Below are positions 34,081-43,044 of a stretch of DNA of 64,000 bases, piece after piece. Each line of letters begins with the position of its first letter. Within the stretch, counting starts at the first letter, position 1. Source of the stretch: Stutzerimonas stutzeri (GTDB lineage: Bacteria; Pseudomonadota; Gammaproteobacteria; Pseudomonadales; Pseudomonadaceae). The notes under the pieces were generated by a model. It ran no database searches. It saw nothing but the letters and a program-made list of their open reading frames with translations, and had not been told where the DNA came from. Position numbers and translations under genes: made by a program. The stretch is from positions 124,001 through 188,000 of the forward strand of contig NZ_POUL01000006.1 of assembly GCF_002890895.1 (NCBI RefSeq), in the 5' to 3' direction.

Positions 34081-34114
34081 GGCCCCAGTGCGGTTTTACT
34101 GGGGCCTGATTTTT
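34081..34114 (+). terminator. Rho-independent terminator between the two dehydrogenase genes
   Basis: GGCCCCAGT (34081) pairs perfectly with ACTGGGGCC (34098-34106), then TGATTTTT follows. It lies 60 bases past the sorbosone-dehydrogenase stop and directly before the Shine-Dalgarno of the next gene. Confidence 0.88.
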
Positions 34115-34122
34115 GGAGACAG

Positions 34123-35253
34123 ATGGCGATGAAAAAGCTTTCGTTGAAGATCCTTAGCGCTGTGGCTGCCGGCGCGGCTTCCCTCGCCATTGCCGCACCC
34201 GCTACGGTTGAGAAGAGCCAGTGGCCATTTAGCGTGACGCCACGAGCCAGCTTCTCCGAACCCTGGGCCATGACCTTTCTGCCGGACGGTACGGCATTGG
34301 TCACGGAAAAGCGCGGTGCGCTCAAGCACGTCGACGTAAAGACCGGAACGGTTCATGAGATCACCGGCGTGCCAGAGGTGGCCTATGGCGGTCAGGGCGG
34401 GCTGGGTGACGTCATCCTTCATCCGGATTTCGCACAAAACAACGTCATCTACCTCAGCTATGCCGAGCATGGTGAGGACGGCAACCGGGGCGCAGCGGTC
34501 ACCCGCGCAACCCTGAAGCGGAGCGCCGACGGCGGCGAGCTGTTAGACCCGAAAGTGATCTGGCGACAGTCGCCCAAGGTTTCCGGCAAAGGCCATTACG
34601 GGCATCGTCTCGCGTTCGGCCCGGACGGCAAGTTGTGGATCACCTCCGGGGAGCGGCAGAAATTCACGCCCGCGCAGGACATGAACGCCAATCTCGGCAA
34701 AGTGATCCGCCTGAACGAAGACGGCAGCGTGCCGGCTGACAATCCGTTCGCGGACAAAGGCGGCGTGACCGCGCAGATCTGGTCGCTGGGGCATCGCAAT
34801 CCTTTGGGGATCGCCTTCGATGGGCAGGGACGCCTGTGGGAACACGAAATGGGCCCGGAAGGCGGCGATGAGTTCAACCTGATCCAGAAAGGCGGCAACT
34901 ACGGTTATCCGGAAGTCTCTAACGGCGACCACTACGGCGGCCGCCCGATTCCCGATCACGACACGCGCCCCGAGTTCATCGCACCGAAGGTTTCCTGGAC
35001 GCCGGTGATCTCCCCTGCAGGTCTGATCATCTATGACGGCGACCGGTTTGCTGACTGGAAAGGTGATGCGTTTATCGGTGGCCTGTCGGCCGAGGCTTTG
35101 GTCCGTGTCACCTTGAACGGTGAAGAAGCTAGCGAGGCCGCACGGTACAACATGAGAACGCGCATCCGCGAAGTCGAACAAGGCCCGGACGGAAGCGTCT
35201 GGTTGCTGGAGGATGGCGACGGGGGTCGCTTGCTGGAATTGCAGCCGAAGTAG
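34123..35253 (+). CDS. PQQ-dependent sugar (aldose) dehydrogenase, soluble
   Basis: A 376-residue periplasmic quinoprotein of the YliI/Asd GSDH family. A Sec signal ([19 protein letters not shown]) is followed by six-bladed propeller motifs: [46 protein letters not shown]-like [15 protein letters not shown] (catalytic His region), [11 protein letters not shown] and [16 protein letters not shown] lies four bases before the ATG at 34123. It is separated from the gene upstream by a terminator, so it may have its own promoter or rely on readthrough. Confidence 0.92.
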   Translation: MAMKKLSLKILSAVAAGAASLAIAAPATVEKSQWPFSVTPRASFSEPWAMTFLPDGTALVTEKRGALKHVDVKTGTVHEITGVPEVAYGGQGGLGDVILHPDFAQNNVIYLSYAEHGEDGNRGAAVTRATLKRSADGGELLDPKVIWRQSPKVSGKGHYGHRLAFGPDGKLWITSGERQKFTPAQDMNANLGKVIRLNEDGSVPADNPFADKGGVTAQIWSLGHRNPLGIAFDGQGRLWEHEMGPEGGDEFNLIQKGGNYGYPEVSNGDHYGGRPIPDHDTRPEFIAPKVSWTPVISPAGLIIYDGDRFADWKGDAFIGGLSAEALVRVTLNGEEASEAARYNMRTRIREVEQGPDGSVWLLEDGDGGRLLELQPK

Positions 35254-35342
35254 GACGGATAAAGGCGCCGCCATGTTGGACGGCGGCGCTGGTTGAGGTC
35301 ATCAGCGGAACGCTTAGTGATGTCCACGTTTCCGCTCGCAGA

Positions 35343-36368
35343 TCAGTTTTGGCGTGCTCTCTTGATCCGGTGATCCCAGCGGCGCTTGGCGAAGCGGCGC
35401 ATGTTGGGGATGTCATCGGTTTCGTCCATGATCGGCTTGCCGATGATGGTTTCCATGATGTCTTCCAGCGTAACCAGCCCACGCCAGCTACCGAACTCGT
35501 CGTAAACCAGGCACATGTGCTGACGCTCGTGCAGCAGCTGCGTCATGAGGTTTTCGACGCTCGTCATTTCCGGCGCTACCCGCAGCGGCTTCATGATCGT
35601 CGAAACCGGAGCCTGGTCGTCCGGCGCCGCCAGGGCGTCATAGCGGAACACAAGGCCCAGCGGGCTCTCGTCATCGCCAATCACCGGGTAGCGCGAAAAC
35701 TGGCTGTCAGCGACCTTTTCCTTGAACGCTTCGATGCTGGTGTCCGGCGAGGTGTAATCGCAGACCGTGCGCGGCGTCATCACGTCGCGAACCTTGATGT
35801 CGTGCAGGTCGAGGATATTGCGGATGACGCGCTGCTCGTCCTCGTCAAGGCTCTTGTTCTCGCGACCAAGCACTGTCAGGGCTTTGATCTCCTGACGGAT
35901 ATCGTGCTCAGGCTCTTTGCCGCCGACGAGCCGCATGATCATGTCCGACATGAAGATGAAGGGTTTGAGGACCCAGATCATGCCATTGAGAATCGGCGGC
36001 AGGAACGGCGCAAGGGTGCGCCAGTAGCGGGCGCCGATGGTCTTGGGAAGTATCTCGGACAGCACCAGGATCAGCACCGTCATCAAAGCGGATGCGATAC
36101 CGACATAGCCATTGCCGAACACCACGGTGACCTGCGCCCCGACGCCAGTCGCGCCGACGGTGTGGGCGACGGTGTTGAGCGTCAGGATCGCAGCCAGCGG
36201 CTGGTCGACCTTGTCTTTCAATTCTTTCAAACGTTCATAAAGCTTCGGACGGGAAGCCTTTTGATGAGCGATGAAGCTGGGCGTTAGTGACAGCAGCGCA
36301 GCCTCGAGGATCGAGCAGATGAATGAAACGAGGATGGATAAGACAGCGAACGCTATCAGGAGGGTCAT
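35343..36368 (-). CDS. CNNM/HlyC-CorC family membrane protein with CBS domains
   Basis: About 341 residues: a DUF21 (CNNM) membrane domain with four hydrophobic segments (residues 1-190; SILEAALLSLTPSF in the first), then a CBS pair (VRDVMTPRT, SRYPVIGDDESPLGLVF, LVYDEFGSWRGLVTLEDIMETIIG). Family members are linked to Mg2+/Co2+ efflux or ion homeostasis. It lacks the C-terminal CorC_HlyC domain that longer members have, so it is a short form. The ATG at 36368 was chosen because upstream sequence has no membrane or CBS character. No good Shine-Dalgarno is seen. Confidence 0.88.
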   Translation of the reverse strand: MTLLIAFAVLSILVSFICSILEAALLSLTPSFIAHQKASRPKLYERLKELKDKVDQPLAAILTLNTVAHTVGATGVGAQVTVVFGNGYVGIASALMTVLILVLSEILPKTIGARYWRTLAPFLPPILNGMIWVLKPFIFMSDMIMRLVGGKEPEHDIRQEIKALTVLGRENKSLDEDEQRVIRNILDLHDIKVRDVMTPRTVCDYTSPDTSIEAFKEKVADSQFSRYPVIGDDESPLGLVFRYDALAAPDDQAPVSTIMKPLRVAPEMTSVENLMTQLLHERQHMCLVYDEFGSWRGLVTLEDIMETIIGKPIMDETDDIPNMRRFAKRRWDHRIKRARQN

Positions 36369-36647
36369 GTAAGAAAGGTTTCGTTGCTCATGGCAGGCCA
36401 ATTTACAGCAAAGCGGGCAAACGTTAGCCGGCTTCGACGATGGGCTTGCAACATTTGATTTCTCCAACCTCAACGCTCACGCGGGGACACTGAGTTCGAC
36501 GACACGGGCCTATGACGGGTTCGCCCCCATGTTGTTGAGGCTGGCAAGCGCGGCGGGCCGTTCCGTTCAAGCCTCCAGCTTGTTTGCAGACAGCATCCTC
36601 GGCTAGGGTGCGTCCCTCGAAGAGACAGCCATTCAGGAGCAGGCGAA

Positions 36648-37121
36648 TTGATCAGGACAGGGATGTTGGCGTTGAGTCTGCTAGGGGCGCTCACGACGCA
36701 GGCGGCCGAACAACGGGTCTATCTCGTAGCAACCATGCAACTGGATGGTTCGAGCCTGGCGCAGAGCATTTTCCTGCATGAACCAGACATCACCGAGCTG
36801 GACGGCTGCATCGAAGCAGTGCGCGAAGGCCAGCGCGCCCGTGACTGGCAGAAATACCACCATGTGTTCCGGAGCGACCGCCTCAAGGGGTTTTCCGGCC
36901 ATATGCAATACCGCTGCGCCTTGAGCGATCTTCGCTTCAACGTCTGGCGAGACGGGCCCCGCTACAACCGGCCTTACCTGATCAGCGTCGATGGGCAGGC
37001 CATGCTCAGCGCAGCGCGAACGTCGAGCCAGGCCCAATGCATGACTCAACTGCGGGCGCTTCCTTCGTCCAGGCAGGCGCAGAGCTTCTGCGCCATGAGC
37101 AACCAGGACCTCAAACCTTGA
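36648..37121 (+). CDS. Hypothetical exported protein
   Basis: A 157-residue protein with a Sec signal (GMLALSLLGALTTQA). Four or more cysteines occur in the mature part, which probably form disulfides. No domain recognised. The TTG at 36648 is used because AGGAGC lies seven bases upstream; an ATG at 36663 would be too far from it. Its 3' end overlaps the opposite gene by 11 bases. Confidence 0.7.
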   Translation: MIRTGMLALSLLGALTTQAAEQRVYLVATMQLDGSSLAQSIFLHEPDITELDGCIEAVREGQRARDWQKYHHVFRSDRLKGFSGHMQYRCALSDLRFNVWRDGPRYNRPYLISVDGQAMLSAARTSSQAQCMTQLRALPSSRQAQSFCAMSNQDLKP

Positions 37122-37617
37122 GCCGCCCGCCTTTCCAGCCAGGCGGCAGGGGGTTGTACCATTCCGGCTGATAGCTGCCCGGCACCGGCGCGAAGGACAC
37201 ACCAAAGCGGTTCCAGGCATTGATGGTCGCTATCGCCAGCGTGAGGTTGGCCAGCTGGGCCTCGGAAAATTGCTGGCGCACCTCATCGAACAGGGCTTGC
37301 TCTATACCGTTTGGCAGCAGCGTATTGGCCTCGGCCCAGGCCAACGCGGCGCGTTCTCGCTCAGTGAAAAAAGGCGTTTCGCGCCAGGCACTCAAGACAT
37401 AGATGCGCTGCTCGGTTTCACCGATGGCGCGGGCGTCCCTGGTATGCATGTCGATGCAGAATGCACAGTGATTGATCTGCGATACGCGAATCTTCACCAG
37501 CTCCATCAGCGGTTTGTCGATACCGTCTTCGCGGCGGCTTTGCCGTGCCAGGTAAGTTTCCAGCCCAATCATGGCGGTCATTACGTCGGGGGCGGCGGTC
37601 TGGTAGTTCATGCGCAT
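37111..37617 (-). CDS. AhpD/carboxymuconolactone decarboxylase family protein
   Basis: A 168-residue alkylhydroperoxidase-type protein. The redox motif CAFCIDMH (CxxC followed by a conserved His) is at about residue 50, and VKIRVSQIN precedes it. The chain ends WYNPLPPGWK. Family members reduce peroxides with an AhpC partner, but stand-alone members like this are poorly defined. GAGGAG lies eight bases before the ATG at 37617. It is divergent from the AraC regulator at 37711, 93 bases away, and may be under its control. Confidence 0.88.
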   Translation of the reverse strand: MRMNYQTAAPDVMTAMIGLETYLARQSRREDGIDKPLMELVKIRVSQINHCAFCIDMHTRDARAIGETEQRIYVLSAWRETPFFTERERAALAWAEANTLLPNGIEQALFDEVRQQFSEAQLANLTLAIATINAWNRFGVSFAPVPGSYQPEWYNPLPPGWKGGRLKV

Positions 37618-37710
37618 TGGTGTCACTCCTCGGTTTGAATATGCAACCAAGGCTACGCAGACCACAGGCTGCGCTATTGTAGATTTTCGACATCCTCCAA
37701 CGGGCCCGTC

Positions 37711-38511
37711 ATGTCCGATTCCGTCCAAGGCCGCCTGCCCTCCCTTCAGGGTTTCATCACACGTCCGCCAAGCCCGCCGCTGGCTGCGTACGTGCAGCGT
37801 TTCTGGTGGGTGGAAGGCGACGGCTCGCAGACCTTCGTCGAGCAGATGCTGCACCCGGACGGCGGCAGTGGCGTCATCTTCAACTTTGCCGACCCGCTGA
37901 ATTTCGATGGCACTCAATGCAGCCTGCGGACGCTGATCGCTGGCCCGCAGCTGGCCAGCGCACGCCTCCAGCTGGTCGGTGAAGTCAGGATGATGGGCGT
38001 ACGCTTTCACCCCGGCATGGGCGACGCGGTATTCGGCATCGGTCTCGACGAGCTGGCTGGATTCCACGACGCCAGCTGGCCCAGGCTTGGCCTCGCGCAC
38101 CTGATCGATCAGCTGGCTGAACTGGAACGGGACGCGCAGCAGGCTGTGGTCGAGCGCGAACTGCTCTGGCGCCTCAGAGCAAGCCAAGCGCGTCGCACGC
38201 CGGTGCAACAGCTGCTGGCGCAGATCGCGGCCGAGGGCGGCCGTGCCCGCCTGACCGACCTGCTCCAGAGCGTACCGCTCGGCCAGCGGCAACTGGAACG
38301 CCTGTTCCGCCACCAGGTGGGGATGACGCCTAAGCAGTTCAGCCGCATTCAGCGTGTGGCCCTGGTACGCAATCAGCTACGCACCGGCCAGCCGCTCCTC
38401 GATACCGCCCTCGCCTGCGGCTACAGCGACCAGGCGCACTTCATTCACGACTTCAAGCGCGTGGTAGGCATGACACCGGGGCAGTATCGGTTGCGGGCCA
38501 AGAACAGCTGA
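37711..38511 (+). CDS. AraC-family regulator with DUF6597 N-terminal domain
   Basis: A 266-residue transcriptional regulator. The N-terminal sensor begins FITRPPSPPLAAYVQRFWWVEGD, typical of DUF6597. The C-terminal AraC HTH has RQLERLFRHQVGMTPKQFSRIQR and ACGYSDQAHFIHDFKRVVGMTPGQYR as its two helix-turn-helix blocks (parts: LFRHQVGMTPKQF, YSDQAHFIHDF). The likely target is the divergent AhpD-like gene. The ligand is unknown. Confidence 0.88.
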   Translation: MSDSVQGRLPSLQGFITRPPSPPLAAYVQRFWWVEGDGSQTFVEQMLHPDGGSGVIFNFADPLNFDGTQCSLRTLIAGPQLASARLQLVGEVRMMGVRFHPGMGDAVFGIGLDELAGFHDASWPRLGLAHLIDQLAELERDAQQAVVERELLWRLRASQARRTPVQQLLAQIAAEGGRARLTDLLQSVPLGQRQLERLFRHQVGMTPKQFSRIQRVALVRNQLRTGQPLLDTALACGYSDQAHFIHDFKRVVGMTPGQYRLRAKNS

Positions 38512-38717
38512 GCCCAGGCCGCAATCGAAACAGAGCCGTCCGCTTGCCGATCCCACGTAACCCGCAGCGCCCGTATGCAGACGTCACGCGCCACTCGTAG
38601 GGGCGATGGTGGTGAATGGCCGCCCGCAGCAGTTCTGGCAAGATCCGTGGGAACCTTGTCATTGCGACAGATGCGTGTCGGCAGCAGACTGCAGGCATCT
38701 TCCCTGAGAGGTGTTCC

Positions 38718-39707
38718 ATGGACACCACGCGCACCGTCGCCTGCCTGATCTACCCGGATGTCATGAGCCTGGACGTCACCGGCCCAATGCAGGTGTTCGC
38801 CTCCGCGAACGTGGAGCGGCAGCGTCAAGGCCTGCCGCGCCATTACGAGCTGATGCTGCTCGGCGCCAGCGCCGGCCCGGTCGCGACCTCGGCGGGGCTG
38901 AAGCTGGTGGCGGATGCGAGCTGGGCCGAGTGCGATCCCGCCACGCTGGATACGCTGCTGGTGCCGGGCGGCGTCGGCGTGGATGTGCAGAAGCATGACC
39001 AACCGCAGCTTGACTGGCTGCGAAGGGCAGAACCCAGGGTACGCCGCCTGGGATCGGTCTGCTCCGGCGCGCTGATCCTGGCCGAAGCGGGTCTGTTCGA
39101 CGGGCGCAAGGCAACCACGCACTGGGCTGATCTTGCCGCCCTGGGCTCGTACCCGGCCATCGAGGTGCAGGGCGATCGGCTGCACACCTACGACCCGACC
39201 GACTCGCAGGCGGCGCACCTGTTCAGCTCGGCGGGCGTTACCGCGGGCATTGATCTGGCGCTGGCCCTGGTGGAGGCGGATCTGGGCCGCGCCCTGGCTT
39301 TGGCAGTCGCCCAGCGTTTGGTGATGTTCCTGCGTCGGCCAGGCGGACAGACCCAGTTCAGCCCGCTGCTGATGGCACCGACCAGCAGTGTGGCGCGTCT
39401 GTCCGCGCTGCTGGAATGGATTCCCGGGCATCTGGGCGACGATCTTTCTATCGAAGCACTGGCCGCCCAGGCGCACATGACGCCGCGCACTCTCTGTCGC
39501 CTGTTCAGCCAGGAAACCGGCATAGGGCCGGGGCAGTACATCGAAAGGGTGCGTCTGGAGGCCGCGCGCAACCTGCTGCTCGACGCGCAGGCCTCGATTG
39601 CGACGGTGGCGCGGCTAACCGGTTTCGGTCATCCGGAAAATCTCAGGCGCAGCTTTCAGAAACACCTGTCAGTCAGCCCGCGAGAGTTTTACCAGCGCTT
39701 CGGCTGA
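38718..39707 (+). CDS. GlxA family AraC-type regulator
   Basis: A 329-residue regulator with an N-terminal DJ-1/PfpI (class I glutamine amidotransferase-like) domain: LIYPDVMSLDVTGPMQVFA, TLLVPGGVG and LGSVCSGALILAEAGL with the nucleophile-elbow cysteine (CSGA). The AraC domain (AAQAHMTPRTLCRLFSQETG, ARLTGFGHPENLRRSFQKHL) is C-terminal. Such proteins sense small metabolites, usually without enzymatic activity. GAGAGGTG precedes the ATG. It is followed by an MFS gene on the same strand, 93 bases downstream. Confidence 0.92.
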   Translation: MDTTRTVACLIYPDVMSLDVTGPMQVFASANVERQRQGLPRHYELMLLGASAGPVATSAGLKLVADASWAECDPATLDTLLVPGGVGVDVQKHDQPQLDWLRRAEPRVRRLGSVCSGALILAEAGLFDGRKATTHWADLAALGSYPAIEVQGDRLHTYDPTDSQAAHLFSSAGVTAGIDLALALVEADLGRALALAVAQRLVMFLRRPGGQTQFSPLLMAPTSSVARLSALLEWIPGHLGDDLSIEALAAQAHMTPRTLCRLFSQETGIGPGQYIERVRLEAARNLLLDAQASIATVARLTGFGHPENLRRSFQKHLSVSPREFYQRFG

Positions 39708-39800
39708 CGCCTCGTCCGACCTCACTCACTGTTCACCAGCGCGCTCGGCATCTGGCCAGGCAGCGCTGTGCCCGCTCGTCCCCCTCAAGGAGCCGCACCT

Positions 39801-40994
39801 ATGTACCTACTGCTCAACAATCCGCAGGTCCTGCGCCTGTTCATTGCCCAAGCGTTGTTCTGGTCATGCTCGATGACCGGGATCATATTCACCGCCATCG
39901 TCGGTCTGCGCCTGGCACCCGCGGCGGGGCTCGCTACCTTGCCGCTTGCCCTGCTGATGCTTGGTGGCTTGCTCGCCCTGCAGCCGCTAGCGGGGCTGAT
40001 GCAGCGCCGCGGCCGGCGGGCCGGTTTTCTGATCGGTGCCTTGGCTGGCGTGTTGGGCGGGCTGATCAGCGCGCTGTCGCTCTGGCTCGACAGCTTCACC
40101 CTGCTGTGTCTCGGCGCGTTGCCGATCGGTGCCTACCAGGCTTCAGCCATGTTCTACCGCTTCGCCGCGCTGGAAGCGGTGAGTGACGCCTTCAAGGGTC
40201 GCGCCACTGCCTGCGTGATCGGCGGTGGCGTATTGGCCGCGCTGATAGCGCCCACGCTCGGCCATATGGCGCGCGATATCACTGCCGTCCCCTTTGCCGG
40301 CACCTATCTGCTGATCGCCAGCCTCGCAGCGCTGGGCGTACTGATACTTGCAGGCTTGCCGGCGAGCAGCGGTGCACCAGCTGCTCACGATGCCCTGCCC
40401 GCTGTCAGTTGGCGGGCACTGCTGTCGCGGCCGACCATTCGCGCCGCGGTGCTGACCACTGCCGCCGGCCACGGTCTGATGATCTTGGTGATGAACGCCA
40501 CGCCCTTGGCGATGCATGGCGAAGGCCTGAATCTGCAGGCCAGCGGGCAAGTCATCCAGTGGCACATGCTCGGCATGTTCCTCCCGGCTTTCGTCGCCGG
40601 GCCGTTGGTGGACCGCTGGGGCTGCCGACTGGTCGCCTGCGGCGGCGCGGCCCTGCTGATCGTCAGTGCGATAGTCGCGCTGCTCGGCATCACCCACTGG
40701 CACTTCATGATCAGCAGCTGCCTGCTCGGCGTCGGTTGGAACCTGATGCTGGTCGCCGGCACCACGCAACTCGGCCACGGGCATGCGCCGAATGAGCGGG
40801 CCCGGGCACAAGGACTCATGGAGCTGAGCAACGGTGGCGTCGCCGCAGTGATGTCGTTCGCTTCCGGTGCGCTGATCGCCCAGGCTGGATGGGCCGCGGT
40901 GAATATCGGGCTGCTGCCGATCGTGACGCTTGTGGTTCTGGTGCAGATCGCGCAATGGGATCGGCGGAGGCAGCCAGCCGAGAGGAGCCTGTAG
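39801..40994 (+). CDS. MFS transporter
   Basis: A 397-residue major facilitator with about twelve hydrophobic segments. RRGRRAGFLIGALAG after helix 2 is the loop 2-3 motif. Opening MYLLLNNPQVLRLFIAQALFW follows AAGGAGC. No substrate signature was recognised. Its position after the GlxA-type regulator makes it a candidate target of that regulator. Confidence 0.88.
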   Translation: MYLLLNNPQVLRLFIAQALFWSCSMTGIIFTAIVGLRLAPAAGLATLPLALLMLGGLLALQPLAGLMQRRGRRAGFLIGALAGVLGGLISALSLWLDSFTLLCLGALPIGAYQASAMFYRFAALEAVSDAFKGRATACVIGGGVLAALIAPTLGHMARDITAVPFAGTYLLIASLAALGVLILAGLPASSGAPAAHDALPAVSWRALLSRPTIRAAVLTTAAGHGLMILVMNATPLAMHGEGLNLQASGQVIQWHMLGMFLPAFVAGPLVDRWGCRLVACGGAALLIVSAIVALLGITHWHFMISSCLLGVGWNLMLVAGTTQLGHGHAPNERARAQGLMELSNGGVAAVMSFASGALIAQAGWAAVNIGLLPIVTLVVLVQIAQWDRRRQPAERSL

Positions 40995-41015
40995 CTGCTG
41001 ACACCTTCGCAGAGG

Positions 41016-41474
41016 TCAGCTTCGCTGCAAGGGACGACTTACCCGCCCTTGAAAAAGGAAGGCTCCGCTGGCCTCCAGCGCAAGCTCCAGCGAACGGGCC
41101 TGCTTTCGGCTCGAAGTAACCCGGAAGCGGATGTAGCAGCGTTCCTCGAGAAACGCCTGTCGCCCCGCCTCCGTGCGGAGATCATATCCATCGGCACAAC
41201 CAGCGAAGTACAGGTGCTTCGCCAATATCGACTGTGTGCTTCTGACATCGGAGGGGTTTTCCCAACTGCCACCGGGCTTGAGCACCAACCGACTCTGGCG
41301 CGACCTGCGATGCTGAATCAGCCGCTTGCGCAGGTTGACGCCGATCCCGACCTTTAGCGCTTCGCCATCGTTCGTGTGGATCTCGTAGATCCCTGGCAAG
41401 GCAGGGACGTTTTGTTCGATCTCCGAGAATCGGATATCCATCGCTGGGAATGAAGCGCTGTCTGCGTGGGTCAT
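41016..41474 (-). CDS. GIY-YIG-like nuclease-fold protein
   Basis: A 152-residue protein. LPGIYEIHTNDGEALKVGIGVNLRKRLIQHRRSR carries the GIY-YIG pattern: GIYEI first, then VGIG in place of YIG, and the Arg of the core helix in LRKRLIQH (quoted in parts). A Glu-containing helix (AFLEERCYIRFRVT) follows, with SLELALEASG. It is a stand-alone domain, not UvrC or a homing nuclease. The start at 41474 has no clear Shine-Dalgarno; ATG 41441 is an alternative. Nothing near it suggests a partner. Confidence 0.75.
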   Translation of the reverse strand: MTHADSASFPAMDIRFSEIEQNVPALPGIYEIHTNDGEALKVGIGVNLRKRLIQHRRSRQSRLVLKPGGSWENPSDVRSTQSILAKHLYFAGCADGYDLRTEAGRQAFLEERCYIRFRVTSSRKQARSLELALEASGAFLFQGRVSRPLQRS

Positions 41475-41552
41475 TGAGCCGTAGATATCCGGGTGCGATA
41501 CAAAAAACAGGAATGAGGTTGGTCGAATTGGAAACCCACTGAGCCCAACCCA

Positions 41553-41924
41553 TCAGGCATCGCCAATGTCTTCGCCGAACATCATCCGATGTCCTTCGGG
41601 CGTCGCAACGCCAAACTCGCGCATGCCCCATGGCTTGTCGGATATCGGCTGGAAAATAACGGCGCCCCGCTGCTGGTATCTGGCGTAAAGCTCATCAATG
41701 CCGTCGCAGTTAACGTATGCGAAATAGGCGTGCTCATGGGTATCACGGGCCGACACTTCGTCCGGGCAGTGCCCGAGCATCACGTGAAAATCCCCGAGGC
41801 TGATGAATGACCAGCCCTCGACGCGGAATCGCACAGAGAAACCAAGCACGTCGAGAAAGTAGTGCTCGGTTTTCTCCAGGTCATCTACGGCGAGCACGTG
41901 CTGGGTGGCTTTAACGGTGAACAC
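41553..41924 (-). CDS. VOC / bleomycin-resistance-like protein
   Basis: A 123-residue vicinal-oxygen-chelate fold protein: VDDLEKTEHYFLDVLGFSVRF at the start and REFGVATPEGHRMMFGEDI at the end. Start is GTG at 41924 with AAGGAGC six bases upstream. It resembles BLMA-type binding proteins; no resistance is implied by sequence alone. Confidence 0.87.
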   Translation of the reverse strand: MFTVKATQHVLAVDDLEKTEHYFLDVLGFSVRFRVEGWSFISLGDFHVMLGHCPDEVSARDTHEHAYFAYVNCDGIDELYARYQQRGAVIFQPISDKPWGMREFGVATPEGHRMMFGEDIGDA

Positions 41925-42040
41925 TGAAAAGCTCCTTGAAGGATGGATACAGGAGAACTGCGGTACGGCTACGCTTCAGCGGCCAGTTGATCAAGGGCTT
42001 GCTCATGTTCGGGCTCCTCCGGCTGGAGCCCGATGCGCTG

Positions 42041-42751
42041 TCAGCGCGGTCTGACGCCATCCAGTATCAACGCCTGCAAGCTCTTGAGCGTTTGCTCGAA
42101 GAATGCCGGATCATCCAGCGTCTTGCCGGCGACGGCTTCGATCTGCACGCGGAAGTCGGCGTAGTGCTGGGTGGTTGCCCAGAGCGAAAAGATCAGATGA
42201 TGAGGACTGACTGCCGCCAGCTTGCCGGCATCTATCCAGGCCTGGATCACGGCGACCTTGTTCTCGACAAGCTCACGCAAGGGCTGCTCCAACTCGCCCA
42301 ACAGCAACGGCGCGCCTTGCATGATCTCCATGCAGAACAGCCGGGATTCTTCGGGATGGTCGCGGGAGAGTTCGAGCTTGACGCGCAAGTAGTCGCTGAT
42401 CGCCTCGATCGGGTCCTGCTCGGCTGAAAACGCCTGCAGCGGCCGCAGCCAGACCTCGAGCAGTTGCCGCAGCACGTTTATATAGAGGTCTTCCTTGCTG
42501 CCGAAGTAGTACAGCAGGTTGGTCTTTGACACGTCGGCCTGGGTCGCGACCTGATCCAGGCTGGTGCCGTGCAGGCCGAAGCGCGAAAAAAGCCCAAGGG
42601 CAGCGCTGAGGATGGTGGCCCGCTTGCTCTCGATCATGCGGGCACGGCGGTCCACTGCGCTGGCACTGGGAACACGTGTCGCGCCCTTTTTCTTGGCGGT
42701 TTTGCCGGCGGTCAGGCGTCGGCGTGGAGCTGTTGGGGTCTGGTCTGTCAC
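42041..42751 (-). CDS. rutR: HTH-type transcriptional regulator RutR
   Basis: TetR-family regulator of pyrimidine use, which in E. coli binds uracil or thymine. The HTH reads GLFSRFGLHGTSLDQVATQADVSKTNLLYYFGSKEDLYINVL (parts: TSLDQVATQADVS, NLLYYFGSKEDLY). The ligand domain matches E. coli RutR very closely (SRLFCMEIMQGAPLL, HLIFSLWATTQHYADF, end ILDGVRPR). The GTG at 42751 gives 236 residues with a basic N-terminal tail longer than in E. coli; the start is uncertain. It is divergent from rutA. Confidence 0.94.
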   Translation of the reverse strand: MTDQTPTAPRRRLTAGKTAKKKGATRVPSASAVDRRARMIESKRATILSAALGLFSRFGLHGTSLDQVATQADVSKTNLLYYFGSKEDLYINVLRQLLEVWLRPLQAFSAEQDPIEAISDYLRVKLELSRDHPEESRLFCMEIMQGAPLLLGELEQPLRELVENKVAVIQAWIDAGKLAAVSPHHLIFSLWATTQHYADFRVQIEAVAGKTLDDPAFFEQTLKSLQALILDGVRPR

Positions 42752-42889
42752 TGCATTACCGGATGGGGGCAAACGGGACGTTACTGTAGCGCGCCAGAGG
42801 TCAGTGCGGCACAAGCAGACGCTCTGCAAGCTGTTTGCGCGCTTTTTGCGCAACGGAGGGGCCGCCCGCACAAACCAGGTGCTCTGTTT

Positions 42890-42905
42890 CGGACCAAATG
42901 GTCTA
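42890..42905. promoter_or_regulatory. RutR operator
   Basis: CGGACCAAATGGTCTA matches the RutR consensus TTGACCA-NN-TGGTCAA at 11 of 14 informative bases, including the whole GACCA / TGGTC core. It lies between rutR and rutA, about 140 bases from each start. Confidence 0.72.
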
Positions 42906-42932
42906 CCCAGCCACCAAGTACAGATCCATCTT

Positions 42933-42950
42933 ATTGATATATATGTCAAT
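42933..42950. repeat. 18-base inverted repeat in the rut promoter region
   Basis: ATTGATATATATGTCAAT is palindromic at 16 of 18 positions. It lies between the RutR-type site and the sigma-54-like promoter. It could be a second operator or an AT-rich promoter element; no regulator is recognised. Confidence 0.5.
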
Positions 42951-42957
42951 TCAACTT

Positions 42958-42974
42958 CTGGCCTGCTTTCTGCT
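42958..42974 (+). promoter_or_regulatory. Sigma-54-like promoter of rutA
   Basis: CTGGCCTGCTTTCTGCT has GG and GC dinucleotides ten bases apart, as in -24/-12 promoters (consensus YTGGCACG-N4-TTGCW). Several flanking positions are off consensus. The rut operon of E. coli is NtrC-activated, which fits. It lies 70 bases before the rutA start. Confidence 0.4.
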
Positions 42975-43044
42975 AAAGCCTCTGTGACCCTGCCCGCCAC
43001 GTTCGGGCAGCGCTTTCTAGCCATTGCGTACAGAGGTGCTTCCC

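Noticed and set aside
37618-38313. N-terminal extension of the AhpD-like protein by about 230 residues
   Set aside because: It is antisense to the AraC regulator at 37711 and has no AhpD-family similarity; GAGGAG supports 37617.
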